NCBI RefSeq assembly: GCF_001753675.2 | Contig: NZ_MJUW02000100.1 | Span: 1 to 41,852 of the forward strand | Reading direction: 5' to 3' | DNA: 41,852 nt | Source of the DNA: Candidatus Brocadia sapporoensis | GTDB taxonomy: Bacteria; Planctomycetota; Brocadiia; Brocadiales; Brocadiaceae | Shown: positions 1-7,596 of the stretch, in pieces | How positions within the stretch are numbered: position 1 is the first letter of the stretch | How the letters are laid out: every line of letters starts with the position of its first letter | Made by a program: the position numbers and the translations under genes | The notes under the pieces: generated by a model | The model's input: the letters and a program-made list of their open reading frames with translations, nothing else | The model's database searches: none | What the model was told of the DNA's origin: nothing

Positions 1-55
1 CCTAACTATTCTGAGAAAATATTCTCTCTCACCATCCGTTTCGCTGAATAGTTAC
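1..55. repeat. 55-bp short inverted-terminus repeat, copy 1
   Basis: The first 55 bases form a small element whose own ends are inverted repeats: the left begins CTAACTATTCTGAGAAA and the right, read on the other strand, is GTAACTATTCAGCGAAA. The reverse complement of 41761-41815 matches it at 54 of 55 positions, so two copies bound this window in opposite orientation. It looks like a very small MITE or REP-type repeat. No coding potential. Confidence 0.85.
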
Positions 56-150
56 AAATTAATTCTCAATAAAGACAAATGTTTGTTTTTTCATTATAGG
101 GAATCTTTAAAAGATATACAATAATTATAGCATTTCCTCGTATTAACGTG

Positions 151-555
151 TCACCTCTGACGAGTCTTGATAAATTCGCGGTACGACGCTATCACTGGCA
201 CATCTGCCTCTGCCCAGTCGAGCGCAGAAAGTTCCCGGGGAGTCAACCAGGCAAGCGCTGCGTGTTCATGAAGTGTGATGTCACCGGAGATTATCTTACA
301 AATGAACGGATGGAGTGTGACAGAAAATACCTGGTAGTTATACGTTACCGGGGACAGAGGATGACCGATAACGGCTTCTATGCCCAGTTCTTCCTGCAAC
401 TCGCGCCTCAGACATTCTCTAAGGCTTTCTCCATCATGTATCTTGCCACCAGGAAATTCCCATTTGAGCGGCAAACTCATCGATTTGCTCCGCTGTGTTG
501 CAAGCACCTTCCCTTCCCTCTCAATGATGGCACAAGCGACCTGAATCGGTTTCAT
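151..555 (-). CDS. mutT: MutT-like Nudix hydrolase (8-oxo-dGTP diphosphatase type)
   Basis: This is a 134-residue Nudix hydrolase, probably a MutT-type enzyme that removes oxidised nucleoside triphosphates from the cytoplasmic pool. The Nudix box is intact at residues 37-59, with the pattern G-x5-E-x7-R-E-L-x-E-E-L-G-I. It is preceded by the WEFPGG stretch common in MutT proteins, and length and domain order are normal. I chose the ATG at 553-555. An in-frame TTG at 612 would add 19 residues with no conserved character. Neither start has a strong ribosome site. The gene lies about 60 bases downstream of era on the same strand and is probably cotranscribed. The substrate is inferred from the family; related Nudix enzymes act on other nucleotides. 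Confidence 0.85.
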   Translation of the reverse strand: MKPIQVACAIIEREGKVLATQRSKSMSLPLKWEFPGGKIHDGESLRECLRRELQEELGIEAVIGHPLSPVTYNYQVFSVTLHPFICKIISGDITLHEHAALAWLTPRELSALDWAEADVPVIASYREFIKTRQR

Positions 556-618
556 GAAAAAGTTAAATCTGTTGGATCTGAGGAGGAAATACAAAAATCG
601 AAATTCCTGCAAAGCACG

Positions 619-1518
619 TTACTTGTATCCCAATTTATATAGTTTGCTTTTATCTTTCCGCCACTTCTCCATAACCTTTACCCGAAGTTCCAGGTATACC
701 TTTCTGCCGATCTGTTTTTCAATCTCTTCCCTGGCAACGAGTCCGACCCGCCGGATTGCCATACCGTCTTTGCCAATAATGATACCCTTCTGGGAATCAC
801 GTTCTACGTAAATAATGGCTTTAATATAATCCTTTCCTGTCTCCCGTTCTTTGAACTCTTCGATCTCAACTGTGGTGGAGTAGGGGATTTCCTCTCCGTA
901 AAACTCAAAGACCTTCTCCCGTATAATTTCGGAAGCGAGGAATCTATCATTATAGTCGGTCATGTAATCCTCAGGGTAGAAGGGTTCCCCCTCGGGCAAA
1001 TATTTCACAATAAGTGTCAGCATAAGATCAAGATTGGTTTCCTTCAGGGCTGAGATTGGCACAATCTCGGCAAATTTGAATTGTGTATCATACGCAGCAA
1101 TGATAGGGATCAGGCTGTCCTTTTCCACCAGATCTATTTTATTAATGGCCAAAATCACCGGGATATTCAGGCGCAACAACTTTTCAAGGATTTCCTTGTC
1201 TGTACTGACTGGAGGCGCAAAGGGCTCCGCTATCAACAGGATCACATCTGCATCTTCTACCGCTTCGTAAGCAGATTTCACCATATATTTCTGTAATTCG
1301 TATCTTGGTTCCATAATGCCGGGGGTATCATAAAAGACGATCTGATAGTCTTCCCGGGTCAATACGCCCATGATTTTTTTCCTGGTTGTCTGGGGTTTGT
1401 TCGTAACGATGGATAATTTGCATTCCATAAAATCGTTAATCAGAGTCGATTTCCCCACGTTTGGTTTGCCCACAATGGCCACATAACCTGCTTTAAAATT
1501 TCTTTTTTCTGACTGCAT
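619..1518 (-). CDS. era: GTPase Era
   Basis: Era is a GTPase that binds the 3' end of 16S rRNA during 30S subunit maturation. The 299-residue product has the usual Era length and layout. G1 is GKPNVGKST at 17-25, G3 is DTPG at 64-67 and G4 is NKID at 126-129. A C-terminal KH domain carries the GKDG loop at 249-252 and a basic tail. The ATG at 1516-1518 follows GGGGTAA. mutT follows on the same strand, and the divergent polyferredoxin gene begins about 135 bases upstream, so the intergenic space must hold two promoters; no clear consensus box is visible. Nothing is unusual in the sequence. Confidence 0.97.
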   Translation of the reverse strand: MQSEKRNFKAGYVAIVGKPNVGKSTLINDFMECKLSIVTNKPQTTRKKIMGVLTREDYQIVFYDTPGIMEPRYELQKYMVKSAYEAVEDADVILLIAEPFAPPVSTDKEILEKLLRLNIPVILAINKIDLVEKDSLIPIIAAYDTQFKFAEIVPISALKETNLDLMLTLIVKYLPEGEPFYPEDYMTDYNDRFLASEIIREKVFEFYGEEIPYSTTVEIEEFKERETGKDYIKAIIYVERDSQKGIIIGKDGMAIRRVGLVAREEIEKQIGRKVYLELRVKVMEKWRKDKSKLYKLGYK

Positions 1519-1655
1519 GAATATTTACCCCAAAATCAAAATTGCTTGCATACAACGGTTAACTTCGATTATCATTTACCATATTATATGAGTAAGGTTA
1601 GTGATAGATACCCGCATTCTAAACTTTATAGAACGTTGAATCAAGTGTTTTAGTG

Positions 1656-3011
1656 ATGACTGCATACTCGAAAAAAGAGGAGGTTTGTTCCTTGGAAGAG
1701 GGTAAACAACAATCGATGCCCGCATCAGTTCAGGGGCTTTATCGTGAGAAAAAAAGGCTGGATATCAGGAAAACAGGTAAAAACAAAAAGAGATGGCTTA
1801 ACTCTCTAAGGCTGCGTTGGTCTATACAAATAGCATTTTTTATTGTGGTGATCGTGATCGGGTGGCAATTTTACACCTTTGTAAAATACTGTGAGTCCGG
1901 TGGAAAGGGGTTTTATATGCCAAGACCTCCCGGGGTTGAATCTTTCCTGCCGATCAGCGCCCTTATGGGTACAAAATACTTTTTCGGAACGGGGAAGATT
2001 AATTCCATTCACCCCGCGGGCTTTGTCATTTTCGGGACACTGCTCCTTACGGCCCTATTTTTCAGGAGGGGTTTCTGCGGCTGGATTTGTCCTATTGGCA
2101 CCATTTCTGAATGGGAATGGCGTCTGGGAGATTGGTTTTTAAAAAAACTGCCACAACGGGTTTCCTCCTTAATGAGAAATATCCCCACCCGGTTCACGGC
2201 AGGCCTGAGTCTTATCTTTACCCCCATTATTGCCTTGCTGATTGCCGGGGTTATAACCATGGAATCCTTCAAATACCCCTTGTTTCGGTATCTGACCCCA
2301 GCCTATGTCCTGGCAATGGTATTACCCTTTGTGATTCCAAGAAAAATCTGGCCGGATAAAGTTAACGACATACTGGCAAGGGCATGGAAATTTTCAATCC
2401 TCGCCTTTTTTATCCAGGTTGTTATTATCAAAATGCCTATTGCACAATTGGAGATGTTATACGCCCGCGCACCTTTTATGCGTGTTGCAGATATTAAAAT
2501 GCTCAAATTTTTCACAAACATGTCCGGTATGGCTTTATCCGTCATCCTGACCTTTCTTATTATATCTCTGATTAACAAAAACTATTGGTGCCGTTTCTTC
2601 TGTCCGTATGGCGCTTTGTTGGGTATTATTGCATATGCAAGTCCTATGAGAATTACCCGTGATACGGGGAAGTGCATCGATTGCGGGAAATGCACGAAGG
2701 CATGTGCCATGCACATCCTTGTTGAGAAGAAAATACACGTTCTGACCCATGAATGTGTGGCCTGCTACGACTGTGTCAACGCATGCCCGGTAAACGGGGC
2801 ACTCGATATGAAACTCATCGGCGACCGGAAAAAGATTCGTTACGGGCTTTATGCCATTATGATCGTTGGCTTGTACGTTGTCATAACAAACACGGCACGC
2901 GCAACAGGGCACTGGTACACGAAGATATCAGACGCCGAATATATCAAGCGGATATCGGAACTCGACAGCCCCAAATACCTTCACAAGGAAGGCCAGTTTG
3001 AGACAGAATAA
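1656..3011 (+). CDS. NapH/NosR-type membrane polyferredoxin (4Fe-4S)
   Basis: This is an integral membrane protein that probably passes electrons between the quinone pool and a periplasmic or membrane redox partner, as NapH, NosR and CcoG relatives do. Numbered from the GTG at 1653, the first membrane segment is near 57-72. The family motif CGWxCPxG is at 142-149 and a second CxxxCPxG at 333-340. Two [4Fe-4S] ferredoxin motifs use Cys361/364/367/371 and Cys388/391/394/398, and a last membrane segment is near 410-425. The start is uncertain. The GTG at 1653 and ATG at 1656 lack a ribosome site, while the TTG at 1692 has GAGGAGG eight bases upstream. A lipoprotein gene follows 18 bases downstream. 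The redox partner cannot be named from this locus. Confidence 0.85.
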   Translation: MTAYSKKEEVCSLEEGKQQSMPASVQGLYREKKRLDIRKTGKNKKRWLNSLRLRWSIQIAFFIVVIVIGWQFYTFVKYCESGGKGFYMPRPPGVESFLPISALMGTKYFFGTGKINSIHPAGFVIFGTLLLTALFFRRGFCGWICPIGTISEWEWRLGDWFLKKLPQRVSSLMRNIPTRFTAGLSLIFTPIIALLIAGVITMESFKYPLFRYLTPAYVLAMVLPFVIPRKIWPDKVNDILARAWKFSILAFFIQVVIIKMPIAQLEMLYARAPFMRVADIKMLKFFTNMSGMALSVILTFLIISLINKNYWCRFFCPYGALLGIIAYASPMRITRDTGKCIDCGKCTKACAMHILVEKKIHVLTHECVACYDCVNACPVNGALDMKLIGDRKKIRYGLYAIMIVGLYVVITNTARATGHWYTKISDAEYIKRISELDSPKYLHKEGQFETE

Positions 3012-3029
3012 AAAACTTAAAGACAGATT

Positions 3030-3884
3030 ATGTGCTATCAAATGAAAATATCTGTATTTAGCAGTTTTGTTTTTTTTTCCATGATCATGTCTGGTTGTGC
3101 AACCTATAAAACTGCCGTTTTAAAAAAACCGGTTTGGGAGGATACTTCAGCCATTCTGGCAAATATCCAGGGGGAAAGACAAAATCTTACGGTACAGCAG
3201 ATCAGGGATATCTTGATTTCCACGAGTTCCAGACTTACCGGTTTTCGCGCAAATATTGACTTAGCCCTTACGACACCAGACGCCAAAGTCCCTGTCCGCT
3301 GTACGGGACTGATCTTATATCAAAGTCCCAGGAGTTTACGGGCAATAGGCGCTAAGTTTGCAACAACGTTGTTTGATATGTCTTCCGATGGCAACAGGTT
3401 CTGGTTGTACATCCCTCCGGAAAACCTTGCATACACGGGTGAGTCCAATACCTTTCACAAGATTGAGGTGCTTGGCATCAGCATCTTCCCCGGTGATATG
3501 GCAAGCTTGTTTAATTACCGGGAAATTTTGCAAGGGAAACAGCCTACCATGGAAACCTGGCCTGCATATTGGCTGCTCCATATGCTCGAAGTGGGGAATG
3601 AGGATGTGAATCTGAAAGGAAATCTCATGATTGACAGGGTCAATGCGGAGGTTGTTCGCTGTGAACTGTTTAATCCGGACGGTTCGGTTCGTCTAGAGGC
3701 GGTATTTACTAATTACACAACGCAGAACGAATGCCGGATACCACAAAAGATTGATGTTCGCTGGCCGACATATAATACAACTCTTAGTATAACGTTTTCT
3801 CATATTACCGTAAATGGCGTAATCGACCCAAAACTCTTCACCCTTTCAATTCCTGAAGAGACGCAAATCATTACCTTAAACTAG
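3030..3884 (+). CDS. outer-membrane-type lipoprotein, LolA/LolB-like (DUF4292-like)
   Basis: The 284-residue product has a lipoprotein signal with the lipobox MSGC near residues 19-22, so it should be lipidated on that Cys. The rest looks like a beta-rich LolA/LolB-type fold, with patterns such as a short aromatic motif FWLYIPPENLAY; the DUF4292 assignment is tentative. The ATG at 3030 has a weak AAAGA ribosome site, and an in-frame ATG at 3042 gives a cleaner signal peptide. It follows the polyferredoxin gene closely and is probably in its operon. Its TAG stop lies in the CTAG end of a MITE-like element, so the original C-terminus may have been different. Confidence 0.6.
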   Translation: MCYQMKISVFSSFVFFSMIMSGCATYKTAVLKKPVWEDTSAILANIQGERQNLTVQQIRDILISTSSRLTGFRANIDLALTTPDAKVPVRCTGLILYQSPRSLRAIGAKFATTLFDMSSDGNRFWLYIPPENLAYTGESNTFHKIEVLGISIFPGDMASLFNYREILQGKQPTMETWPAYWLLHMLEVGNEDVNLKGNLMIDRVNAEVVRCELFNPDGSVRLEAVFTNYTTQNECRIPQKIDVRWPTYNTTLSITFSHITVNGVIDPKLFTLSIPEETQIITLN

Positions 3885-4038
3885 TGTGGCGTTTCACAAA
3901 AATGACTACATATGTTATTGTCATTGCGAGCGACAGCGAAGCAATCTTAAATCTTTTGTAAACAACAGATTGCTTCGTCGCTCCACTCCTCGCAATGACA
4001 TTTGCTTGTGTATAGGTTTTTATGAAACGTTATGCTAG
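3881..4038. repeat. MITE-like element with CTAG ends and internal palindrome
   Basis: The spacer between the convergent lipoprotein gene and rpiB is one inverted-repeat element. Its ends read CTAG then CGTTTCACAAAAA on the left, and CTAG then CGTTTCATAAAAA on the reversed right. Over 22 positions the ends differ at five, all transitions. Inside, at 3919-4000, is a long imperfect palindrome with arms TGTCATTGCGAG and CTCGCAATGACA. A TA target within CTAG would suit an IS630/Tc1-type mobiliser, but this is inference. The stop codons of both flanking genes lie in the terminal CTAG. The palindrome could also act as a bidirectional terminator. Confidence 0.8.
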
Positions 4039-4487
4039 ATCCCTTCGCCATTTTCGAGTTCCGTAATCTTTCCCACCCGACGGGCATGTCTTCCACCCTC
4101 AAAGGGGGTTTCTAACCAGAGCTTGACTTTTTGTTCCAGAAGCTCTTCGTCAACAATATCAGCACCAATGCACAGCACGTTAGAATCGTTGTGCCGCCGG
4201 CTCATCTCTGCCGTATAAAGGTTATGGCAGCATGCAGCCCGCACACCTTTTACTTTATTCGCTACCAGGGACATACCAATTCCCGTACCACAAACCAGTA
4301 TCCCCCGCTCGCATTCTCCTGACCCAACGGCACGGGCAGCATATAAGCCGTAGTCCGGGTAATCTACCGATTCGTTATTTTTATTTGTCCCAAAATCCTT
4401 CACTGTGTAACCTAACTGGGTAAGCATGCTTGCAATATGCTTTTTAAAATCGAAACCTCTGTGATCTGATGCCAATGCAATCTTCAT
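4035..4487 (-). CDS. rpiB: ribose-5-phosphate isomerase B
   Basis: RpiB interconverts ribulose 5-phosphate and ribose 5-phosphate in the pentose phosphate pathway. The 150-residue product has the normal length. It shows the family's N-terminal ASDHRGF motif, the catalytic Cys segment CGTGIGMS in the middle, and the HNDSNVL segment followed by a C-terminal substrate-binding GGRHARRV. It lies downstream of tsaC on the same strand with 265 bases between, a pairing common in many bacteria. The stop codon TAG is part of the CTAG end of the adjacent MITE-like element, but the normal length shows that little coding sequence was lost. Identification is secure. Confidence 0.95.
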   Translation of the reverse strand: MKIALASDHRGFDFKKHIASMLTQLGYTVKDFGTNKNNESVDYPDYGLYAARAVGSGECERGILVCGTGIGMSLVANKVKGVRAACCHNLYTAEMSRRHNDSNVLCIGADIVDEELLEQKVKLWLETPFEGGRHARRVGKITELENGEGI

Positions 4488-4752
4488 GACAATAGTATCT
4501 TCTTAAAAATGTTCTTTTCGTTTAAAAATAAGAAAACCCTTTTTTGAAACTCTGCAAACGACTCTGTGTTTCATTGTGAGACAAAACCGGCGCTCGCAGA
4601 AAACAACTCGCTTTTCTGCACCGTATAGCATTACCACAGAAAATCTCTTTTTCTTATTTATAAGGCAGGTTAACCGCCTCCCGGTTGACATCCTGCTTGT
4701 CCTACCGACAGAGGGGAACTTGGTTGTGGCTATGCTGCACAATGCAACAATA

Positions 4753-5379
4753 TTACACTCTCGCAAAAGTATTTTCAAGACAACTTCGTATCATTGTCTC
4801 TGAAATAATACCGGGTCGGATGATCTCAAAGCCTTCGTCCTTCAGCTTCAACACCGTAGAAGGCGAACGAAAGCGTGTCGAACCGCCATCGAGAATGACA
4901 TGAATCTTCCCCTTGAAGTCCATTAATACTTGTTGTGCATCGGTTGACGGTGGGTATCCGGAAATATTTGCACTTGTGGTAACAATCGGTATTTTTGCTG
5001 TGCGGATCAAATCCCTTGCTGCCGTGTCATCGGGAAACCGTATACTAATATCTGTCCCATTCTTTAAAGGGAAAACAATAGCTAACGGACCCGGCCAAAA
5101 AAATTTTATCAGTTTCCTTGCCGTACTGGAAAAATGATCGACGTACTTTTTCACATCATCAGCGTCTGCAATCATCAGGGTAAGTCTCTTTTCTTCGACC
5201 CTTTTCTTTAGTTTATAGATACGTTCAACGGCTTTCGTATGATCACGACACGTGCCTAATCCGTATACCGTTTCCGTGGGGAAGGCAACCAGTTCCCCTT
5301 CCCGCAGCGCACAAGCAGCCTTTGCTATGTGATCTGAGTAAAGATTTTGATCTTTTAAGTTCAGTACTCTCGTTTCCAT
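4753..5379 (-). CDS. tsaC: L-threonylcarbamoyladenylate synthase (TsaC/Sua5/YrdC)
   Basis: This YrdC-domain enzyme makes threonylcarbamoyl-AMP from threonine, bicarbonate and ATP for the t6A modification at position 37 of ANN-decoding tRNAs. The family signature FPTETVYGLG is near the N-terminus, and the KRVEEKRLTLMI, FFWPGPLAIVF and TTSANISG motifs follow in order. The roughly 208-residue length means the short TsaC form without the Sua5 C-terminal domain. I chose the ATG at 5377-5379; a GTG two codons upstream is possible. The 265 bases between it and rpiB have open reading on both strands, but I see no recognisable protein there. Confidence 0.95.
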   Translation of the reverse strand: METRVLNLKDQNLYSDHIAKAACALREGELVAFPTETVYGLGTCRDHTKAVERIYKLKKRVEEKRLTLMIADADDVKKYVDHFSSTARKLIKFFWPGPLAIVFPLKNGTDISIRFPDDTAARDLIRTAKIPIVTTSANISGYPPSTDAQQVLMDFKGKIHVILDGGSTRFRSPSTVLKLKDEGFEIIRPGIISETMIRSCLENTFARV

Positions 5380-5535
5380 CACCACAACCTAACCAGCATG
5401 AGCCGGGAAAGATTATTAACACCCATAAGCTACCTTTATCGTTTCAACAAGCAAACGTTTCTCATGAAGCTCTATAATTTATTTGTTCGGTTACGTTCGG
5501 GTTAGTCGTCCGAAAATATACTGATAATGTAATTG

Positions 5536-5662
5536 TATAGGAATTTTCATTTTATTTAAGCGGGTTACCGTGTGGCGCTGACAAACGTTGTTTGTCCGTG
5601 TGATATATTCCAAATCCGTGCGTATACTTAAACACCATGGACAAACAAGATGAAGTCCATGC
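5536..5662. repeat. dispersed repeat with 26-bp core and GACAAAC hairpins, copy 1
   Basis: Bases 5536-5561 are identical over 26 positions to 23540-23565, beginning TATAGGAATTTTC. About 20 bases later both copies carry GACAAAC followed by a complementary TTTGTC or CTGTCC and then CGTGT, here at 5580-5602. A further related half palindrome, ATGGACAAAC with AGTCCAT, lies at 5637-5660. The spacer 5386-5770 otherwise contains no convincing gene. Confidence 0.7.
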
Positions 5663-5733
5663 CACTCTGTAACCGAAGACATAACTTGAATAGTTTAAAT
5701 TCTGCGTATCAATATTGCAACTTCTTTTATACC

Positions 5734-5763
5734 TTGACAATAAATTACAAAATTTGGTAGAGT
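5734..5763 (+). promoter_or_regulatory. sigma70-type promoter placed for a leaderless transcript
   Basis: TTGACA at 5734-5739 and TAGAGT at 5758-5763 are separated by 18 bases. The start codon of the next gene begins eight bases after the -10 box and has no ribosome binding site, so transcription would start at or next to the ATG. Confidence 0.5.
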
Positions 5764-5770
5764 TTGATGC

Positions 5771-7585
5771 ATGAAACGAAAGACTCTTAAACTGCCCTGT
5801 TTATTTGTGATTTTCAGTGTCCTCTCTGCCTTCATTTCCCAAAGCAATCCTTCGCTCTTTTCCGCAGAAACGGTCATGGGTATCGATGAAATTGTACCAG
5901 GCATGAAAGGATACGGTAAGACCGTTTTCACCGGAGACCGGATTGAAATATTTAATGTCGAAGTATTGGGTATCTTACGAAACTGGGAAGCGAAGAGCAA
6001 TATGATTCTGATCAGGATGTCGGGAGGTCCTCTGGAAAAATCAGGGATTATTGCCGGTATGAGCGGCAGTCCGGTTTATATCAGAAGCCGGCTCATTGGA
6101 GCCGTTGCCTATGGATGGAGCTTCGCAAAGGAACCGATTGCAGGAGTTACCCCGATTCACGAAATGAAAAGCACTCTCCTCGATATACCGCCGCAAGAAA
6201 ATAGCGCCTTGCCAGTCACGGCAGAGTGGGACATCCCCGCCTTTTCTCAGAATGGGTGGCTAACAAAACCGGCGGCAACTTCGATACCGCTGGAATCAGC
6301 GAACCACGATGCTGGGAAAATAACGCTCACACCAATTCTCTCCCCATTAGTAGTATCTGGTGTTGAAAACGATGTTTTGCAAAGAATGCTGCCACTCTTT
6401 CATACCTATGGATTGTATCCTGTTCAGGGAGGAAACTATGATTTTTGTCCCGATAACCCGGAAAAGAGCAAGCTTGTTCCTGGGGCATCCGTAGCCGCCA
6501 TTCTTATCAGAGGCGACCTGAGTGCAGCCGTTGTTGGAACGGTAACTTATGAGGAAGGAGATAACATCCTCGCCTTTGGGCATCCTTTTCTACAGACGGG
6601 AAATGCAGACCTTCCCATGGCATCAGCCTACGTTTATACAGTCCTCAGCAGTCAGTCGAGTTCTGTAAAAATGGCGTCACCGGTAGAAATCGTTGGCCGG
6701 ATACATCAGGACAGGAGGTCCGGAATTGCCGGTATTCTTGGTGAGTCATCACGGATGATACCTTGCCGTGTTGAAGTGGAAGGTTCGCAGAAACTCACAT
6801 ACAATTTTGAGATCGTGGATAATAAACTTTTAACCCCCAGCCTCATCTTAATGGCCGCCCAGAGCGCTGTGTTATCCACAGAACGCAAGGTGGGAGAGAA
6901 ATCGGTACATATAAAACTGACAACCCACCTTGAAGGCTACGAAAACCCTGTTGTTATCGAAAATGTTTTTTATGAACTTGACCAATCATGGTTTTCTCTG
7001 AACCATATTGTTCAGCCCTTTACGATGATCATCAATAATCAGTTTCGGGAGATACACCCAACCAGGATCGATCTGAAAGTCACGGTATTAGATACCCGGA
7101 AAACTGCCTATATCGAATCAATCCGGGTAGATAAGAAACAAGTAAAAGCCGGTGATACCCTTCAGGTTGACGTGTGCCTGAAACCTTTTACCGGAGAAAA
7201 ATTTTATCAAACGGTACTTATGCATATTCCCGAAGATACCCTTCCCGGAAGTATGTTAAACCTTACCGCCTGTGACGCTACTTATGGTCAGGCATTGAAT
7301 ATTGGGCGGTCTGCAGGGAAGTATTTTCCCACGAACTTTGAACAACTCGTACAATATGTCGAAAACATGGAGCGAAATAATAATCTTATGGTACGGATCC
7401 TGCTGACAAAAAAGGGTATTACTTATAAGGGAGAGGGGTTCCCATCGCTACCAGCATCTATGCTTTCGATTATGAGTTTTTCCAATTGCAGCGGGATTGG
7501 CCCTCTCTCTGACGAAGTAGTGTCCCGCGTGCCGATGAAATACGTGTTAAACGGAAATCAAACGATCCCCATTTCAGTTAAATAA
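5771..7585 (+). CDS. secreted SpoIVB/S55-family peptidase-like protein, reordered halves
   Basis: The 604-residue product has a signal peptide (about 1-31) and two segments resembling the S55 serine peptidase domain of SpoIVB. The segment with the serine motif GMSGSPV (96-102) comes first, followed by the IGAVAYGW and GVTPIHEM patterns. The segment with the histidine motif AFGHPF (268-273) comes later, after a 100-residue insert, and is followed by a GIAGILGE motif. In B. subtilis SpoIVB the catalytic order is His236, Asp363, Ser378, so the halves are reversed here. The Asp position just before the Ser motif reads MSGGPLE, so the third catalytic residue is unclear. The C-terminal 250 residues look beta-rich. 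A beta-propeller gene follows 11 bases downstream. Proteolytic activity is not proven. Confidence 0.75.
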   Translation: MKRKTLKLPCLFVIFSVLSAFISQSNPSLFSAETVMGIDEIVPGMKGYGKTVFTGDRIEIFNVEVLGILRNWEAKSNMILIRMSGGPLEKSGIIAGMSGSPVYIRSRLIGAVAYGWSFAKEPIAGVTPIHEMKSTLLDIPPQENSALPVTAEWDIPAFSQNGWLTKPAATSIPLESANHDAGKITLTPILSPLVVSGVENDVLQRMLPLFHTYGLYPVQGGNYDFCPDNPEKSKLVPGASVAAILIRGDLSAAVVGTVTYEEGDNILAFGHPFLQTGNADLPMASAYVYTVLSSQSSSVKMASPVEIVGRIHQDRRSGIAGILGESSRMIPCRVEVEGSQKLTYNFEIVDNKLLTPSLILMAAQSAVLSTERKVGEKSVHIKLTTHLEGYENPVVIENVFYELDQSWFSLNHIVQPFTMIINNQFREIHPTRIDLKVTVLDTRKTAYIESIRVDKKQVKAGDTLQVDVCLKPFTGEKFYQTVLMHIPEDTLPGSMLNLTACDATYGQALNIGRSAGKYFPTNFEQLVQYVENMERNNNLMVRILLTKKGITYKGEGFPSLPASMLSIMSFSNCSGIGPLSDEVVSRVPMKYVLNGNQTIPISVK

Positions 7586-7596
7586 AAGGACGCAAC

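Noticed and set aside
4503-4778. 91-codon minus-strand frame between tsaC and rpiB
   Set aside because: It overlaps the end of tsaC, has no recognisable features and no clear ribosome site.
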